Source: JBQTKD01 sp052389435
GTDB lineage: Bacteria; Actinomycetota; Actinomycetes; Sporichthyales; Sporichthyaceae
Reading direction: 5' to 3'
DNA length: 53,572 nucleotides
Assembly (NCBI GenBank): GCA_052389435.1
Contig: JBQTIB010000135.1
Coordinates: forward strand, 1 to 53,572
In this document: one piece after another, positions 8,704 to 16,917 of the stretch
How positions within the stretch are numbered: position 1 is the first letter of the stretch
How the letters are laid out: the number at the start of each line of letters is the position of its first letter
Notes under the pieces: generated by a model
The model's input: only the letters and a program-made list of their open reading frames with translations
The model's database searches: none
What the model was told of the DNA's origin: nothing
Translations under genes and position numbers: made by a program

Positions 8704-10225
8704 TGCGCAGCGTGGAGGCGACGGCGATGGCCCGCAGGACGGCGGAGGCCTTGTGCCGGCACTCCGCGTCCTCGGTGGCCGGGTCGGAGTCGGCGACGAT
8801 GCCCGCGCCGGCCTGCACGTAGGCGGTGCCGTCGCGCAGCAGCGCGGTGCGGATGGCGATCGCCGTGTCGAGTTCGCCGGCGAAGTCCAGGTAGCCGACG
8901 ACGCCGCCGTAGAGGCCGCGCCGGGTCGGTTCGAGTTCTTCGATGATCTCCATCGCCCGCGGCTTCGGCGCCCCGGACAGCGTGCCCGCCGGGAAGCAGG
9001 CGGTCAGGGCGTCGAAGGCGGTCAGGTCGGGGGCGAGCCTTCCGACGACCGTCGAGACGATGTGCATGACGTGGGAGTACCGCTCGATCGACATGAAGTC
9101 GACGACCTCGACGGTGCCGGGCGCGCACACCCGGCCGAGGTCGTTGCGGCCGAGGTCGACGAGCATCAGGTGCTCGGCGCGCTCCTTCGGGTCGGCGAGC
9201 AGGTCGGCGGCCAGCGCGGAGTCCGACTCCGGGTCCTTCCCTCGAGGCCTGGTGCCGGCGATCGGGTGCAGCATCGCCCGTCCGCCGTGGACCTTGACCA
9301 GGGCCTCGGGGCTGGAGCCGACCACGTCGAAGCCACCCTCGAGCGAACCGTCCGGGCCGGGGAAGCGCAGCAGATACAGGTAGGGGCTCGGATTGGTCAG
9401 CCGCAGCACCCGGTACACGTCCAGCGCGCTCGCGGAGGTCTGCATCGCGAAGCGCTGGGAGACGACGATCTGGAAGGCCTCGCCGGCGTAGATCTCCTCG
9501 ACGGCGCGTTCCACCGAGGCCAGGTACTCCTCGCGCGGAGTGCCGGAGGTGTACTCGGGCTCGACGTCGGCCTCGAGCAGCGCGGGCGAACCGCCGTGGG
9601 GCTTGGCGAGGTCCGCGGTCATCGCGGCCAGGCGTTCCAGCGCCGATTCGTAGGCGGCGTCCACCCCCGCGTCGCTGCCGTCCCAGTTGACCGCGTTGGC
9701 GATCAGGGTCACCGAGCCGTCCTCGTGGTCGAGCACGGCGAGGTCGGTGGCGAGCAGCATCGCGAGTTCGGGCAGGTGCAGGTCGTCGACGGCCTTCTCG
9801 GGCAGCCGTTCGAGTCGGCGCACCGCGTCGTAGCCGATGAACCCGACCAGTCCCCCGGTCAGCGGCGGCAGCCCCTCGGCCGCCTCGGTGCGCAGCGCCT
9901 CGACGGTGCCGCGCAGCGCGGCGAGCGGATCGCCGTCGGTCGGCACCCCGACGGGCGGCTGCCCGACCCAGGCGGCGGCGCCGTCGCGTTCGGTGAGCAT
10001 GGCCGGGCTGTTCACCCCGACGAAGGAGTACCGGCCCCATACGCGGCCGTGTTCGGCGGACTCGAGCAGGAAGGTGCCGGGCCGTTCGCCGGCGAGTTTG
10101 CGGTAGAGCCCGACGGGCGTTTCGGCGTCGGCGAGCAGGCGGCGGGTCACGGGGATGACCTTGCGGGTGCGTGCGAGATCCCGGAAGGTGTCGAGGCCCG
10201 GGGTGGGTCCGGCGTCGAAGCTCAC
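8696..10225 (-). CDS. trpE: Anthranilate synthase component I
   Basis: 509 aa. It converts chorismate to anthranilate with a glutamine amidotransferase partner; trpG is not in this window. The FLLES element (about residue 50) is the feedback site for tryptophan, and the chorismate-binding domain shows VVGSSPEALV, PIAGTRPRG and AGTLSGAPK. The GTG at 10223-10225 is preceded by AAGGAGG and gives the standard N-terminus; the frame can be extended to 10300 but without family similarity. The ribosome-binding site and start codon lie in a strong hairpin, listed separately. hisI lies 64 bp upstream. Confidence 0.96.
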   Translation of the reverse strand: MSFDAGPTPGLDTFRDLARTRKVIPVTRRLLADAETPVGLYRKLAGERPGTFLLESAEHGRVWGRYSFVGVNSPAMLTERDGAAAWVGQPPVGVPTDGDPLAALRGTVEALRTEAAEGLPPLTGGLVGFIGYDAVRRLERLPEKAVDDLHLPELAMLLATDLAVLDHEDGSVTLIANAVNWDGSDAGVDAAYESALERLAAMTADLAKPHGGSPALLEADVEPEYTSGTPREEYLASVERAVEEIYAGEAFQIVVSQRFAMQTSASALDVYRVLRLTNPSPYLYLLRFPGPDGSLEGGFDVVGSSPEALVKVHGGRAMLHPIAGTRPRGKDPESDSALAADLLADPKERAEHLMLVDLGRNDLGRVCAPGTVEVVDFMSIERYSHVMHIVSTVVGRLAPDLTAFDALTACFPAGTLSGAPKPRAMEIIEELEPTRRGLYGGVVGYLDFAGELDTAIAIRTALLRDGTAYVQAGAGIVADSDPATEDAECRHKASAVLRAIAVASTLRSV

Positions 10226-10252
10226 GAGTCCTCCTTCGTCGGACTCGTGAGC
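10220..10252 (-). promoter_or_regulatory. Hairpin sequestering the trpE start codon
   Basis: A perfect 12-bp inverted repeat (10220-10231 with 10241-10252) and a 9-nt loop. In the mRNA the Shine-Dalgarno AAGGAGG spans the loop and the base of the 3' arm, and the GUG start is inside the 3' arm. Folding would close trpE to ribosomes. An upstream 8-nt segment, 10287-10294, which contains the hisI stop codon, is exactly complementary to 10246-10253 on the 5' arm and could compete. Confidence 0.65.
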
Positions 10253-10289
10253 GTGCTCGCTCTGTTCACCGGTTCGCTCGCAAGCTCGC

Positions 10290-10667
10290 TCACGGGGCAC
10301 CCTCGACGGCGGGCAGCACGTCGGCGTCGAAGCAGGTCCGGGTGCCGGTGTGGCAGGCCGGGCCCTCCTGGTCGACGCGCACCAGCACGGCGTCGCCGTC
10401 GCAGTCGAGCGCGACCGAACGCACCCACTGCCGGTGCCCGGAGGTGTCGCCCTTGGCCCAGTACTCCTGGCGACTGCGGCTGAAGTAGGTGGCGCGGCCG
10501 GTGGTCAGGGTGCGGTGCAGCGCCTCGTCGTCCATCCAGCCGACCATCAGCACCTCGCCGGTGTTCCACTGCTGCGCCACGGCGGCGAACAGACCGTTGG
10601 CGTCGCGCTTCAGGCGCGCGGCGATGGCGGGGTCCAGCCCCGGGGCGGGCGGTGCGGCTGCTGACAT
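10290..10667 (-). CDS. hisI: Phosphoribosyl-AMP cyclohydrolase
   Basis: 125 aa. Third step of histidine synthesis, opening the adenine ring of PR-AMP. Family signatures: LDCDGDAVL (Mg site) and GPACHTGTRTCF (Zn-binding cysteines). The ATG at 10665-10667 gives the usual length. No Shine-Dalgarno is seen; instead a CAGAAT box ends 7 nt before the ATG, suggesting a leaderless mRNA. It heads the hisI-trp transcription unit, a common actinobacterial arrangement, and is separated from the other his genes by about 9 kb. Confidence 0.95.
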   Translation of the reverse strand: MSAAAPPAPGLDPAIAARLKRDANGLFAAVAQQWNTGEVLMVGWMDDEALHRTLTTGRATYFSRSRQEYWAKGDTSGHRQWVRSVALDCDGDAVLVRVDQEGPACHTGTRTCFDADVLPAVEGAP

Positions 10668-10674
10668 GCCGGAG

Positions 10675-10680
10675 ATTCTG
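10675..10680 (-). promoter_or_regulatory. -10 box of hisI-trp unit (leaderless)
   Basis: CAGAAT on the minus strand, 7 nt before the hisI ATG. Its fit to TANNNT is imperfect at the first base. No clear -35. Confidence 0.35.
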
Positions 10681-10742
10681 CCTGTTCCGGCGACCTCCCG
10701 GAGTGGCGCGCCTGTCCTCTTCTGCGACTTGGGATATCTAGA

Positions 10743-10853
10743 GTGACGGAGATCGACGATCCCGCTCGCGAGGCTGCGGGCGAACAGGATGTGCACCGTC
10801 GGCTCAACGCCCGTTTGCGGGATTGGGCCGAACGGGGGAGGAATGCCGAATGA
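10743..10853 (+). CDS. Small ORF coupled to the ParA-like gene
   Basis: 36 aa from GTG (MTEIDDPAREAAG at the N-terminus, ending RGRNAE). Charged and probably helical, with no transmembrane segment. Its TGA overlaps the ATG of the downstream ATPase gene in an ATGA junction, and the ATPase Shine-Dalgarno lies inside it, the layout of a translationally coupled leader gene. There is no clear ribosome-binding site of its own. I do not recognise a family. It could be a chance frame, since GC-rich DNA is often open. Confidence 0.4.
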   Translation: MTEIDDPAREAAGEQDVHRRLNARLRDWAERGRNAE

Positions 10854-12583
10854 ACCCGAGACGTCCGGTCGACCCGCCACACGAGTGGGACTCCGCGTGG
10901 GACCATGCGCTCAGTGATCGCGCACACCGTACGGGTCTTCTGGAGCCCATCGAGGGGGACATCGGCATGAGTTCGACCGGCAAGGGCAAGGGCGCCGATT
11001 CGGCGGCCGGACGCCCGGGCGAGGGCGATGGCGCCCGCGCCGGCGGCCCCGCTCCCTCGAACGGCGCGACGGCCACCTCGCCGGGCAGCCCGCCCGCACA
11101 GCGCGAGGGCGGCTCCGGAGCGAAGGAGGGCGACCCGGGCACCCGCAGCTGGCTGTACAACCAGCTCGGCATGGCGGCCGAGACCGGCGCCGCGACGGAC
11201 GCACCCTCCGCAGCCCCGTCGGCGGGCCCTTCGGAGACCCGCCCGGGCATGCCCAAGCTGGACTTCGACGCCCTGCGTCCCGGGGACCCGAACGAGTCTC
11301 CGTTTCCCCCCGGGTCCCTCGGCGGCGGCGTCGAGGACCCGGAACCCCGCAAGTTCCACGGATTCCCCAAACCCGGCTCGGGCCTCCCCCAGGTGGTGGA
11401 GAGTGGTTCCGGCCTTCCGGCGGCTGTGGTCGAATCGGGCAGCGCACTGCCGCCCAGCGTGACCGCTGCGGCCAAGCAGGGCCCCCGGGCTCCGGAACCG
11501 GAGCCCGCGGACAACCCCTTCCGCATCTACGACGAGCGGACCGCGACCGGAGACATCGACTTGCCGTCTCACCCCGCAGCCGCCAAGGCCCAGGCCGCGG
11601 CGCGCCAGCCCGCCCGCCCGCAGCTCCCGCCGGACGCCGAGCGTCTGACCGCGGACAGCCTGACCGCCGAGAACGTGCTGAAGAAGCGCAAGCCGCCGGC
11701 GACCAAGGGCTGGCGCAAGGGCCTGATGGCCAGCACCGGCATCAACCTCGGGCCGGGGCGCAAGGAACTCACCGACCTGACGTTCGAGAATCGCGTCCGC
11801 ACCCCCATCGACGGCTGCCACCGCCTCGCGGTCATCAGCCTCAAGGGCGGCGTCGGCAAGACCACCACCGCGGCCACGCTCGGCTCGATGTTCGCCTCGC
11901 TGCGCGGGGACCGGGTCATCGCCGTCGACGCCAACCCGGACCGCGGCACCCTCGGAGACAAGATCGTGCCCGGCGCAACGCGGGCCACCGTCCGCGACTT
12001 CGTGCGCCGCAGCCCGCAACTCGACCGCTACTCCGCGGTCCGCGAGTTCACCGCCCAGGCCCCCTCGCGCCTCGAGGTCCTGTGCTCGGAATCGGACCCG
12101 TTGGCCTCGATGGCCTTCTCCGAGGCTGACTACCGCGTCATCTCCGACATCCTCGAACGCTTCTACAACCTCGTCCTCACCGACTGCGGCACCGGCCTGC
12201 TGCACAGCGCCATGGTCGGCGTCCTGGCCAAGGCCGACCAGGTCGTGATCGTGAGCTCGGCCAGTCTCGACGGCGCCCGCTCCGCCTCGGCCACGCTGGA
12301 CTGGCTCGAGGCCCACGGGTACCAGGACCTCGCGCGGGACTCGGTGACCGTGGTGACCTCGGTCCGCCCGAAGTCCGACGCCGTCCACCTGTCCGAGATC
12401 GTCGGGCACTTCGCCAAGCGCACCCGCGCCGTCGTCGCCGTGCCCTACGACCCGCACCTCGCCGAGGGTGGCCAGATCGACCTGACCCGCATGGACAAGG
12501 TCGCCTACCACGCCTACCTCGAACTCGCGGCCGAGGTCGGCGACGCCTTCTCCCGCTTCTCCAGCGGCAAGTCGGCGCACTAG
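10850..12583 (+). CDS. MinD/ParA-like P-loop ATPase with long disordered N-terminus
   Basis: 577 aa. Residues 1 to about 290 are rich in Pro, Gly, Ala and Ser and probably disordered; one short patch (GTRSWLYNQLGM) looks ordered. The C-terminal 260 residues form a deviant Walker A ATPase: SLKGGVGKTTTAATLG near residue 330, VIAVDANPDRGTLGD and VLTDCGTGLLHSAM. This resembles the EspI/MinD-like ATPases of actinobacteria rather than chromosomal ParA, and no parB or parS is nearby. The ATG at 10850 follows GGGGGAGGA at a good distance; an in-frame GTG at 10823 has no such site. Its role could be protein positioning or secretion support. Confidence 0.85.
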   Translation: MNPRRPVDPPHEWDSAWDHALSDRAHRTGLLEPIEGDIGMSSTGKGKGADSAAGRPGEGDGARAGGPAPSNGATATSPGSPPAQREGGSGAKEGDPGTRSWLYNQLGMAAETGAATDAPSAAPSAGPSETRPGMPKLDFDALRPGDPNESPFPPGSLGGGVEDPEPRKFHGFPKPGSGLPQVVESGSGLPAAVVESGSALPPSVTAAAKQGPRAPEPEPADNPFRIYDERTATGDIDLPSHPAAAKAQAAARQPARPQLPPDAERLTADSLTAENVLKKRKPPATKGWRKGLMASTGINLGPGRKELTDLTFENRVRTPIDGCHRLAVISLKGGVGKTTTAATLGSMFASLRGDRVIAVDANPDRGTLGDKIVPGATRATVRDFVRRSPQLDRYSAVREFTAQAPSRLEVLCSESDPLASMAFSEADYRVISDILERFYNLVLTDCGTGLLHSAMVGVLAKADQVVIVSSASLDGARSASATLDWLEAHGYQDLARDSVTVVTSVRPKSDAVHLSEIVGHFAKRTRAVVAVPYDPHLAEGGQIDLTRMDKVAYHAYLELAAEVGDAFSRFSSGKSAH

Positions 12584-12592
12584 CCACTCCGC

Positions 12593-13930
12593 CTACTCCG
12601 TCAGGCCGAGTTCGGCCGCGCGCCGCACGAGGTCGAGCTTGGAGTCCACGCCGAGCTTGACGTAGCTGCGCGCCAGATGGCTTTCGACGGTGCGTTCGCC
12701 GATGAACAGCTCGCGGGCGATCTCCGGCGCGGTCGCCCCGCGCGCCGCGAGGCGGGCAACCTGCAGTTCCCGGGGGGTCAGCGCGTCGCGGGGCGGCTCG
12801 TCGTCCTCGGCGCCGGCCGCGGAAACGAGGCCGAGCACCCGATGGGCCGCCACGGGACGTAGGAATCCCTTGAGTTCGAACTCCCCCGCCGCTTCCACTC
12901 GTGCCATGCCGGCGATCTCGAGCTGCACCGAGGTGCCGACCAGGATCTCCCCGGGGCCGGCGCGGTCGCACAGCCGCGCGGCCAGGTTGGCGACCTTGCC
13001 GACCACCGTGTAGTCGTAGCGGCCGTCGAAGCCGACCTCGCCGAGCGTCGCGTAGCCGAAGGCGACGCCCATGCCCAGGCCCAGTTCGCGCCCCAGGAGG
13101 TTCCATTCGCGAACCGTGTCCGCGGTCCGCTCCCGCATGGCCACCGCCAACCGCACTGCCGCCGCGGAGGGGTTCGGACACGGCAGCGGGTCGCCCCAGA
13201 AGACCATGAGCCCGTCGCCGGTGAACGACCCGACGGTTGCCGCGGACCGCGAGATCGCCGGCCCGACCAGTTCGTGGAACCGCGCCAGGACGTTCATCAC
13301 CTCTTCCGGTTCGGCCTGCTCGGAGAACGCGGTGAACCCCCGCAGGTCGGCGAACAGCACGGCGACCTGACTGCGGTGGCTGCGGGTGACGGTGTCGTCG
13401 GCGCCGGACAGGACGAGTTCGGCGACCTGAGGAGAGAGGTAGCGCCGCAGCCGGCCGATTCGCTCCAGTTCCCCGACCTGCTCGGCGACCCGCGCGGTCA
13501 GGGTGCGATTCCACTCGGCAAGCTCGGCGGCCTGACTGCGCGTCAGATCGTGGTAGGCCTTCATTCGCAACAGCGACCTCACCCGGGCCAGCAGCTCCGC
13601 GGAGTCGAACGGCTTGGCCAGAAAGTCGTCGGCGCCGGACTCCAGCGCGCGCAACTTCTCCGAATCGCCGGCGGCGGTCAGCACGACGACCGGCAGGGCC
13701 GCGGTCGCCTCGTCTGCCCGCAGGCGCCGGCACACCTCGTAGCCGTCGATCCCGGGCATCATCAGGTCCAGCAGAACCAGGTCCGGCGCGGCGGCGGCGA
13801 TCAGGCCGAGCGCCTCCTCCCCCGACGCCGCCATGAGCAGGTCGTACCCGCGCGGAGCCAGCACGGCCTCGAGAAGTTTGAGGTTGCTGGGAGTGTCGTC
13901 GACCAGCAGCAGACGCGGCACGGAATTCAT
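12593..13930 (-). CDS. Receiver domain-class III nucleotidyl cyclase-LuxR HTH fusion
   Basis: 445 aa. The receiver domain (about 1-120) has the acidic pair DD at 11-12, phospho-acceptor D55 in LVLLDLMMPG, and the Lys in FLAKPFD. A helical linker leads to a class III adenylate/guanylate cyclase domain (about 170-345) with both metal aspartates (FADLRGFTAFSEQ and SFTGDGLMVFWGD) and the transition-state Asn/Arg (VVGKVANLAARLC). A LuxR-type helix-turn-helix (about 384-445, LTPRELQVARLAARG ... TVESHLARSYVKLGV) ends the protein. The ATG overlaps the upstream regulator stop (ATGA). It may both bind DNA and make cyclic nucleotide when phosphorylated. Confidence 0.9.
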   Translation of the reverse strand: MNSVPRLLLVDDTPSNLKLLEAVLAPRGYDLLMAASGEEALGLIAAAAPDLVLLDLMMPGIDGYEVCRRLRADEATAALPVVVLTAAGDSEKLRALESGADDFLAKPFDSAELLARVRSLLRMKAYHDLTRSQAAELAEWNRTLTARVAEQVGELERIGRLRRYLSPQVAELVLSGADDTVTRSHRSQVAVLFADLRGFTAFSEQAEPEEVMNVLARFHELVGPAISRSAATVGSFTGDGLMVFWGDPLPCPNPSAAAVRLAVAMRERTADTVREWNLLGRELGLGMGVAFGYATLGEVGFDGRYDYTVVGKVANLAARLCDRAGPGEILVGTSVQLEIAGMARVEAAGEFELKGFLRPVAAHRVLGLVSAAGAEDDEPPRDALTPRELQVARLAARGATAPEIARELFIGERTVESHLARSYVKLGVDSKLDLVRRAAELGLTE

Positions 13931-14316
13931 CCTTCCCTGCAGTAGGAAGCGACCTGCTTCGGAAACTCGCGCACGTCGATCGGTTTGGACAGGTAGCCGT
14001 CGAAACCGACCGACATCAGACGTTCGACGTCGGAACGCATGGCGAACGCGGTCAGCGCCACTACCGGAAGTGCCGCGGTCTGCGGGGATCCGCGCAGGGC
14101 TGCCAGGGCGGCGATCCCGTCCAGGTCGGGCAGTTGAATGTCCATCAGAACCAGATCCGGCAGGTGGCTGTGCGCCAGGGCGATCCCGTCGGCGGCGGTG
14201 GCCGCGGCGAGGATCCGAAAGCCGTGGTGGGTCAGGACGTCGCGGGCCAGTTTGAGGTTGCGCGGGTTGTCCTCGACGATCAGCACCAGCGCGCCGGTCG
14301 GTTCGCTCGCCGTCAT
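13927..14316 (-). CDS. Single-domain response regulator (CheY/DivK-like)
   Basis: 129 aa, a receiver domain only. The acidic pair is E15/D16 (LIVEDNPRN), the phospho-acceptor D59 in LVLMDIQLPDLDG, then Thr/Ala (ALTAFAM) and Lys in YLSKPIDV. It overlaps the kinase gene by 4 bp upstream and the cyclase regulator by 4 bp downstream, so it probably acts as a phosphate relay or competitor between the two. Confidence 0.93.
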   Translation of the reverse strand: MTASEPTGALVLIVEDNPRNLKLARDVLTHHGFRILAAATAADGIALAHSHLPDLVLMDIQLPDLDGIAALAALRGSPQTAALPVVALTAFAMRSDVERLMSVGFDGYLSKPIDVREFPKQVASYCREG

Positions 14317-15818
14317 ACCTTCGCCTCCGCCGCAACCGGACCGGACCGAACTCCGATCGACCTCACCGGCAGCGAGAGGGTGAAGGTGCTGCCGACTCCC
14401 ACTTCGCTGACCACCTCCAGGGTGCCGCCGTGCAGTTCGGCGAGACTGCGTGCGAGCGGCAGACCGAGGCCGGTGCCTTCACGCTGGCCGACCTGCTCGA
14501 ACGACACGAAGATCCGTTCCAGATCGTCCTGTGCAATGCCCGGCCCGGTGTCGCGGACGGCCAGGACCGCCAACTCTCCCTCCCGTCGAGCGAACACGTC
14601 GACCGAGCCCCCGTCGGGGGTGAACTTGACCGCGTTCGAGACGAGGTTGAAAACGATCTGCTTGACCTTGCGTTCGTCGGCCTCGACCTCGCCGAGGTGG
14701 GTGTCCGCGTGCAGCCGCAGGTCGATCCGGTGTGCTCGAGCGCGTTCGCGCACCATCGTCAGCCCGACTTCCAGGATCGGTTCGAGCGCGAAGTCGGACA
14801 GTTCGAGTTCCAATCGGCCGGCTTCCACCTTGGCCAGATCCAGGATGTCGTTGATCAACAGCAGCAGGTGGCGACCGGAGGCGGCGATGTCTGCGACGTA
14901 GTCGGCCTGCCGGGAGTTCAACGGTCCGAACAACTGCTCCGAGAGCACGTCGGAGAACCCGATCACGGCGTTGAGCGGGGTCCGCAGTTCGTGGCTCATG
15001 TTCGCGAGGAACTCCGACTTGTGCCGGCTGGCCGCGGCCAAGTCGGTGTAGAGCCGACCGAGTTCGTCGTTCATCCGGTTCAGGTTGGTGGCCAGCGTGC
15101 CGAGCTCGTCGCGGTTGGGGACCTCCACGTGACCGGCGAAGTCGCCCGCCGCCAACTCGCCGAGACGGCGGTCGATCGCGGTAACCGGTCGGCTGATCAT
15201 CGACGCGATCGCGAACCCGAGCAGCGCGGCCAGCGTCACGCCGCCGGCGGTGATCCCCACGAAGGCGAGCCGCGAATCGCGGTAGGCGCGGTCGTTCGCG
15301 GCCACGAGTTCGGCGGTGTCCGCCTCGGCGCGATTGACCAACTGGTTGGTCAATCGCTCCAACTCGTCGGCCAACGGTCTGGCCCGGGTGAGCACCGCTC
15401 GCGCCGTCGCCGCCTCGCCTGCCCTCGACGGTTCCAGACCGGTGGTCATCACCTCGACGAACTGGCCGTAGCGGGACTGGATGAGGTCGATCAACTCGCC
15501 CTCGTCCCGGCCGAGGAACTCGACCTGGCCGAAGTCGTAGGACTGGTTGAGCTGGCGCAGCGCGGCGTCCCGTTGAGCGGGGTCGGAGAACGCGGCGGCG
15601 CCGGTGTAGAGCTTGAGGTTGGTGTCGCTCTGCAACTGCCGGTACACCGACACCTTGCGCGCCAACACCTCGAGCTGCTCGGCCCGGTCGTTGGACCGGC
15701 CGAGCAGGTACACCCCCATGGACCCGACCACGATCAGCACGACGGCCACGATCGCGAACGCGACCACCAGCTTTCGCCGGATCGGAGCCCGAATCGAGGC
15801 CAGCGCGCGGATGGGCAC
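14313..15818 (-). CDS. Membrane sensor histidine kinase
   Basis: 501 aa. TM1 (about 17-40), an extracytoplasmic helical sensor of about 140 residues, TM2 (about 184-208), HAMP (about 208-262), HisKA with phospho-acceptor H276 (FLANMSHELRTPLN), and HATPase with N box NLVSNAVKFTPDGG, DTGPGIA and GTGLGLPLARSL. The extracellular helices look like a four-helix-bundle input domain that could meet a partner protein. The GTG at 15816-15818 lies 5 bp after the stop of the binding-lipoprotein gene; a longer frame upstream is an antisense shadow of that gene. Confidence 0.92.
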   Translation of the reverse strand: MPIRALASIRAPIRRKLVVAFAIVAVVLIVVGSMGVYLLGRSNDRAEQLEVLARKVSVYRQLQSDTNLKLYTGAAAFSDPAQRDAALRQLNQSYDFGQVEFLGRDEGELIDLIQSRYGQFVEVMTTGLEPSRAGEAATARAVLTRARPLADELERLTNQLVNRAEADTAELVAANDRAYRDSRLAFVGITAGGVTLAALLGFAIASMISRPVTAIDRRLGELAAGDFAGHVEVPNRDELGTLATNLNRMNDELGRLYTDLAAASRHKSEFLANMSHELRTPLNAVIGFSDVLSEQLFGPLNSRQADYVADIAASGRHLLLLINDILDLAKVEAGRLELELSDFALEPILEVGLTMVRERARAHRIDLRLHADTHLGEVEADERKVKQIVFNLVSNAVKFTPDGGSVDVFARREGELAVLAVRDTGPGIAQDDLERIFVSFEQVGQREGTGLGLPLARSLAELHGGTLEVVSEVGVGSTFTLSLPVRSIGVRSGPVAAEAKV

Positions 15819-15823
15819 GACGC

Positions 15824-16900
15824 CTACAGCTCGCGGCGCAGTTGTTCGAGCGGGCCGAAGTCGCAACCCCGGTCCAGCAGTTCTGCCGGGGTGGCGGCGA
15901 CCAGGCCGGCCTCCTTCATGCGCAGTGCGTAGAACCGAATGGTGTCGGCGGGGTCGAAGCGCCGCCAGACGTCGTAGGGCAATTCCTCGAGATTGCGCTG
16001 CGTGTGCTTCAGGTCGGTGGCGAATCCCCTGTCCACCAGAGCCCGCGCGGCCCGAGGCGGATGTTCGTGGGTGGCGTCCGCGCCGCGTAGCAGCGCCCGC
16101 AGTGCTCGCTTGGCGGCAACGGGGTGGCGGCGGAACCAATCGCCGTTGGACGCGGCCATGCAGCAGTAGTAGTTCGACCAGGGCCGATCGACGTTCGAGT
16201 CCAGAACGACCCGACCGACTCTCGAGGTCTGAAGTTTGATCGACAACGGAGGGAAGGCCAACAGTCCGTCGACCCGACCGGTCGCCAGCAGGGGGGCCGC
16301 CTCCGGTGCCGCATAGTCGACCAGCCTGACGTCGCGGCGCAGGTCGATGCCGACGCTGGCCAGGGTGGCGCCCAGGAAGGCCTTGAACAGAAAGTCCGGG
16401 CCCGGGCCGGGGATGGCGATCGTGCCGCCCTTGAGGTCGCGGATCGAGCGCACCCCACCGGCGCTGAACACCTTCCAACATCCCACGTGAATCCCGCCGA
16501 GGATGACGATCGGCAGGCCGGCGTCGATGGCGCCGAGGTAGGACGCGCCATACCCCATCCCGAAGTCGACGTCACCGGACCCGAGAGCGTTCTGGGCCTC
16601 GCTGATCGGTATCCGGCGATAGGAGATGTCGGTAAAGCCCTCCTCGCGCAGGAAGGGCTCGGCCACGGCCATCGCGGCAACGCACGAGTTCGGAAAGATG
16701 TTGGTCAGAGTTATCCGCGTCGTTTCGGGGGGCGGCTCCGGGCCGCTCAGCCGACTCGCCGCCGCAAGCCGCGCCGGGTCGGAGCCCGCCCCGCAGGCGG
16801 CCAGCAGGGAGCCCGCCGAGACGGCCACGCCCAGACCGATCGCGCCGTGCAGCAGGGCTCGTCGACTCAACGGTCCATCGGGAAGTGCCTGGGTGGTCAT
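15824..16900 (-). CDS. NitT/TauT-type substrate-binding lipoprotein, copy 1
   Basis: 358 aa. A twin-arginine style start (LSRRALLHGAIGLG) and lipobox LLAAC with C36 predict an exported, lipid-anchored protein. The body resembles NMT1/TauA periplasmic binding proteins: FGMGYGASYLGAIDAGL, GGTIAIPGPGPDFLFKAFLG and a C-terminal helical region. RBS GAAGAGG precedes the ATG. It is a clear paralog of the next gene upstream (shared FLFKAFLGATL, RPWSNYYCC, YDPADTIRFYALRMKEAGL-type blocks). No permease or ATPase gene accompanies it, and the histidine kinase follows 5 bp later. Confidence 0.9.
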   Translation of the reverse strand: MTTQALPDGPLSRRALLHGAIGLGVAVSAGSLLAACGAGSDPARLAAASRLSGPEPPPETTRITLTNIFPNSCVAAMAVAEPFLREEGFTDISYRRIPISEAQNALGSGDVDFGMGYGASYLGAIDAGLPIVILGGIHVGCWKVFSAGGVRSIRDLKGGTIAIPGPGPDFLFKAFLGATLASVGIDLRRDVRLVDYAAPEAAPLLATGRVDGLLAFPPLSIKLQTSRVGRVVLDSNVDRPWSNYYCCMAASNGDWFRRHPVAAKRALRALLRGADATHEHPPRAARALVDRGFATDLKHTQRNLEELPYDVWRRFDPADTIRFYALRMKEAGLVAATPAELLDRGCDFGPLEQLRREL

Positions 16901-16917
16901 CGAGCCTCTTCCGTGGC

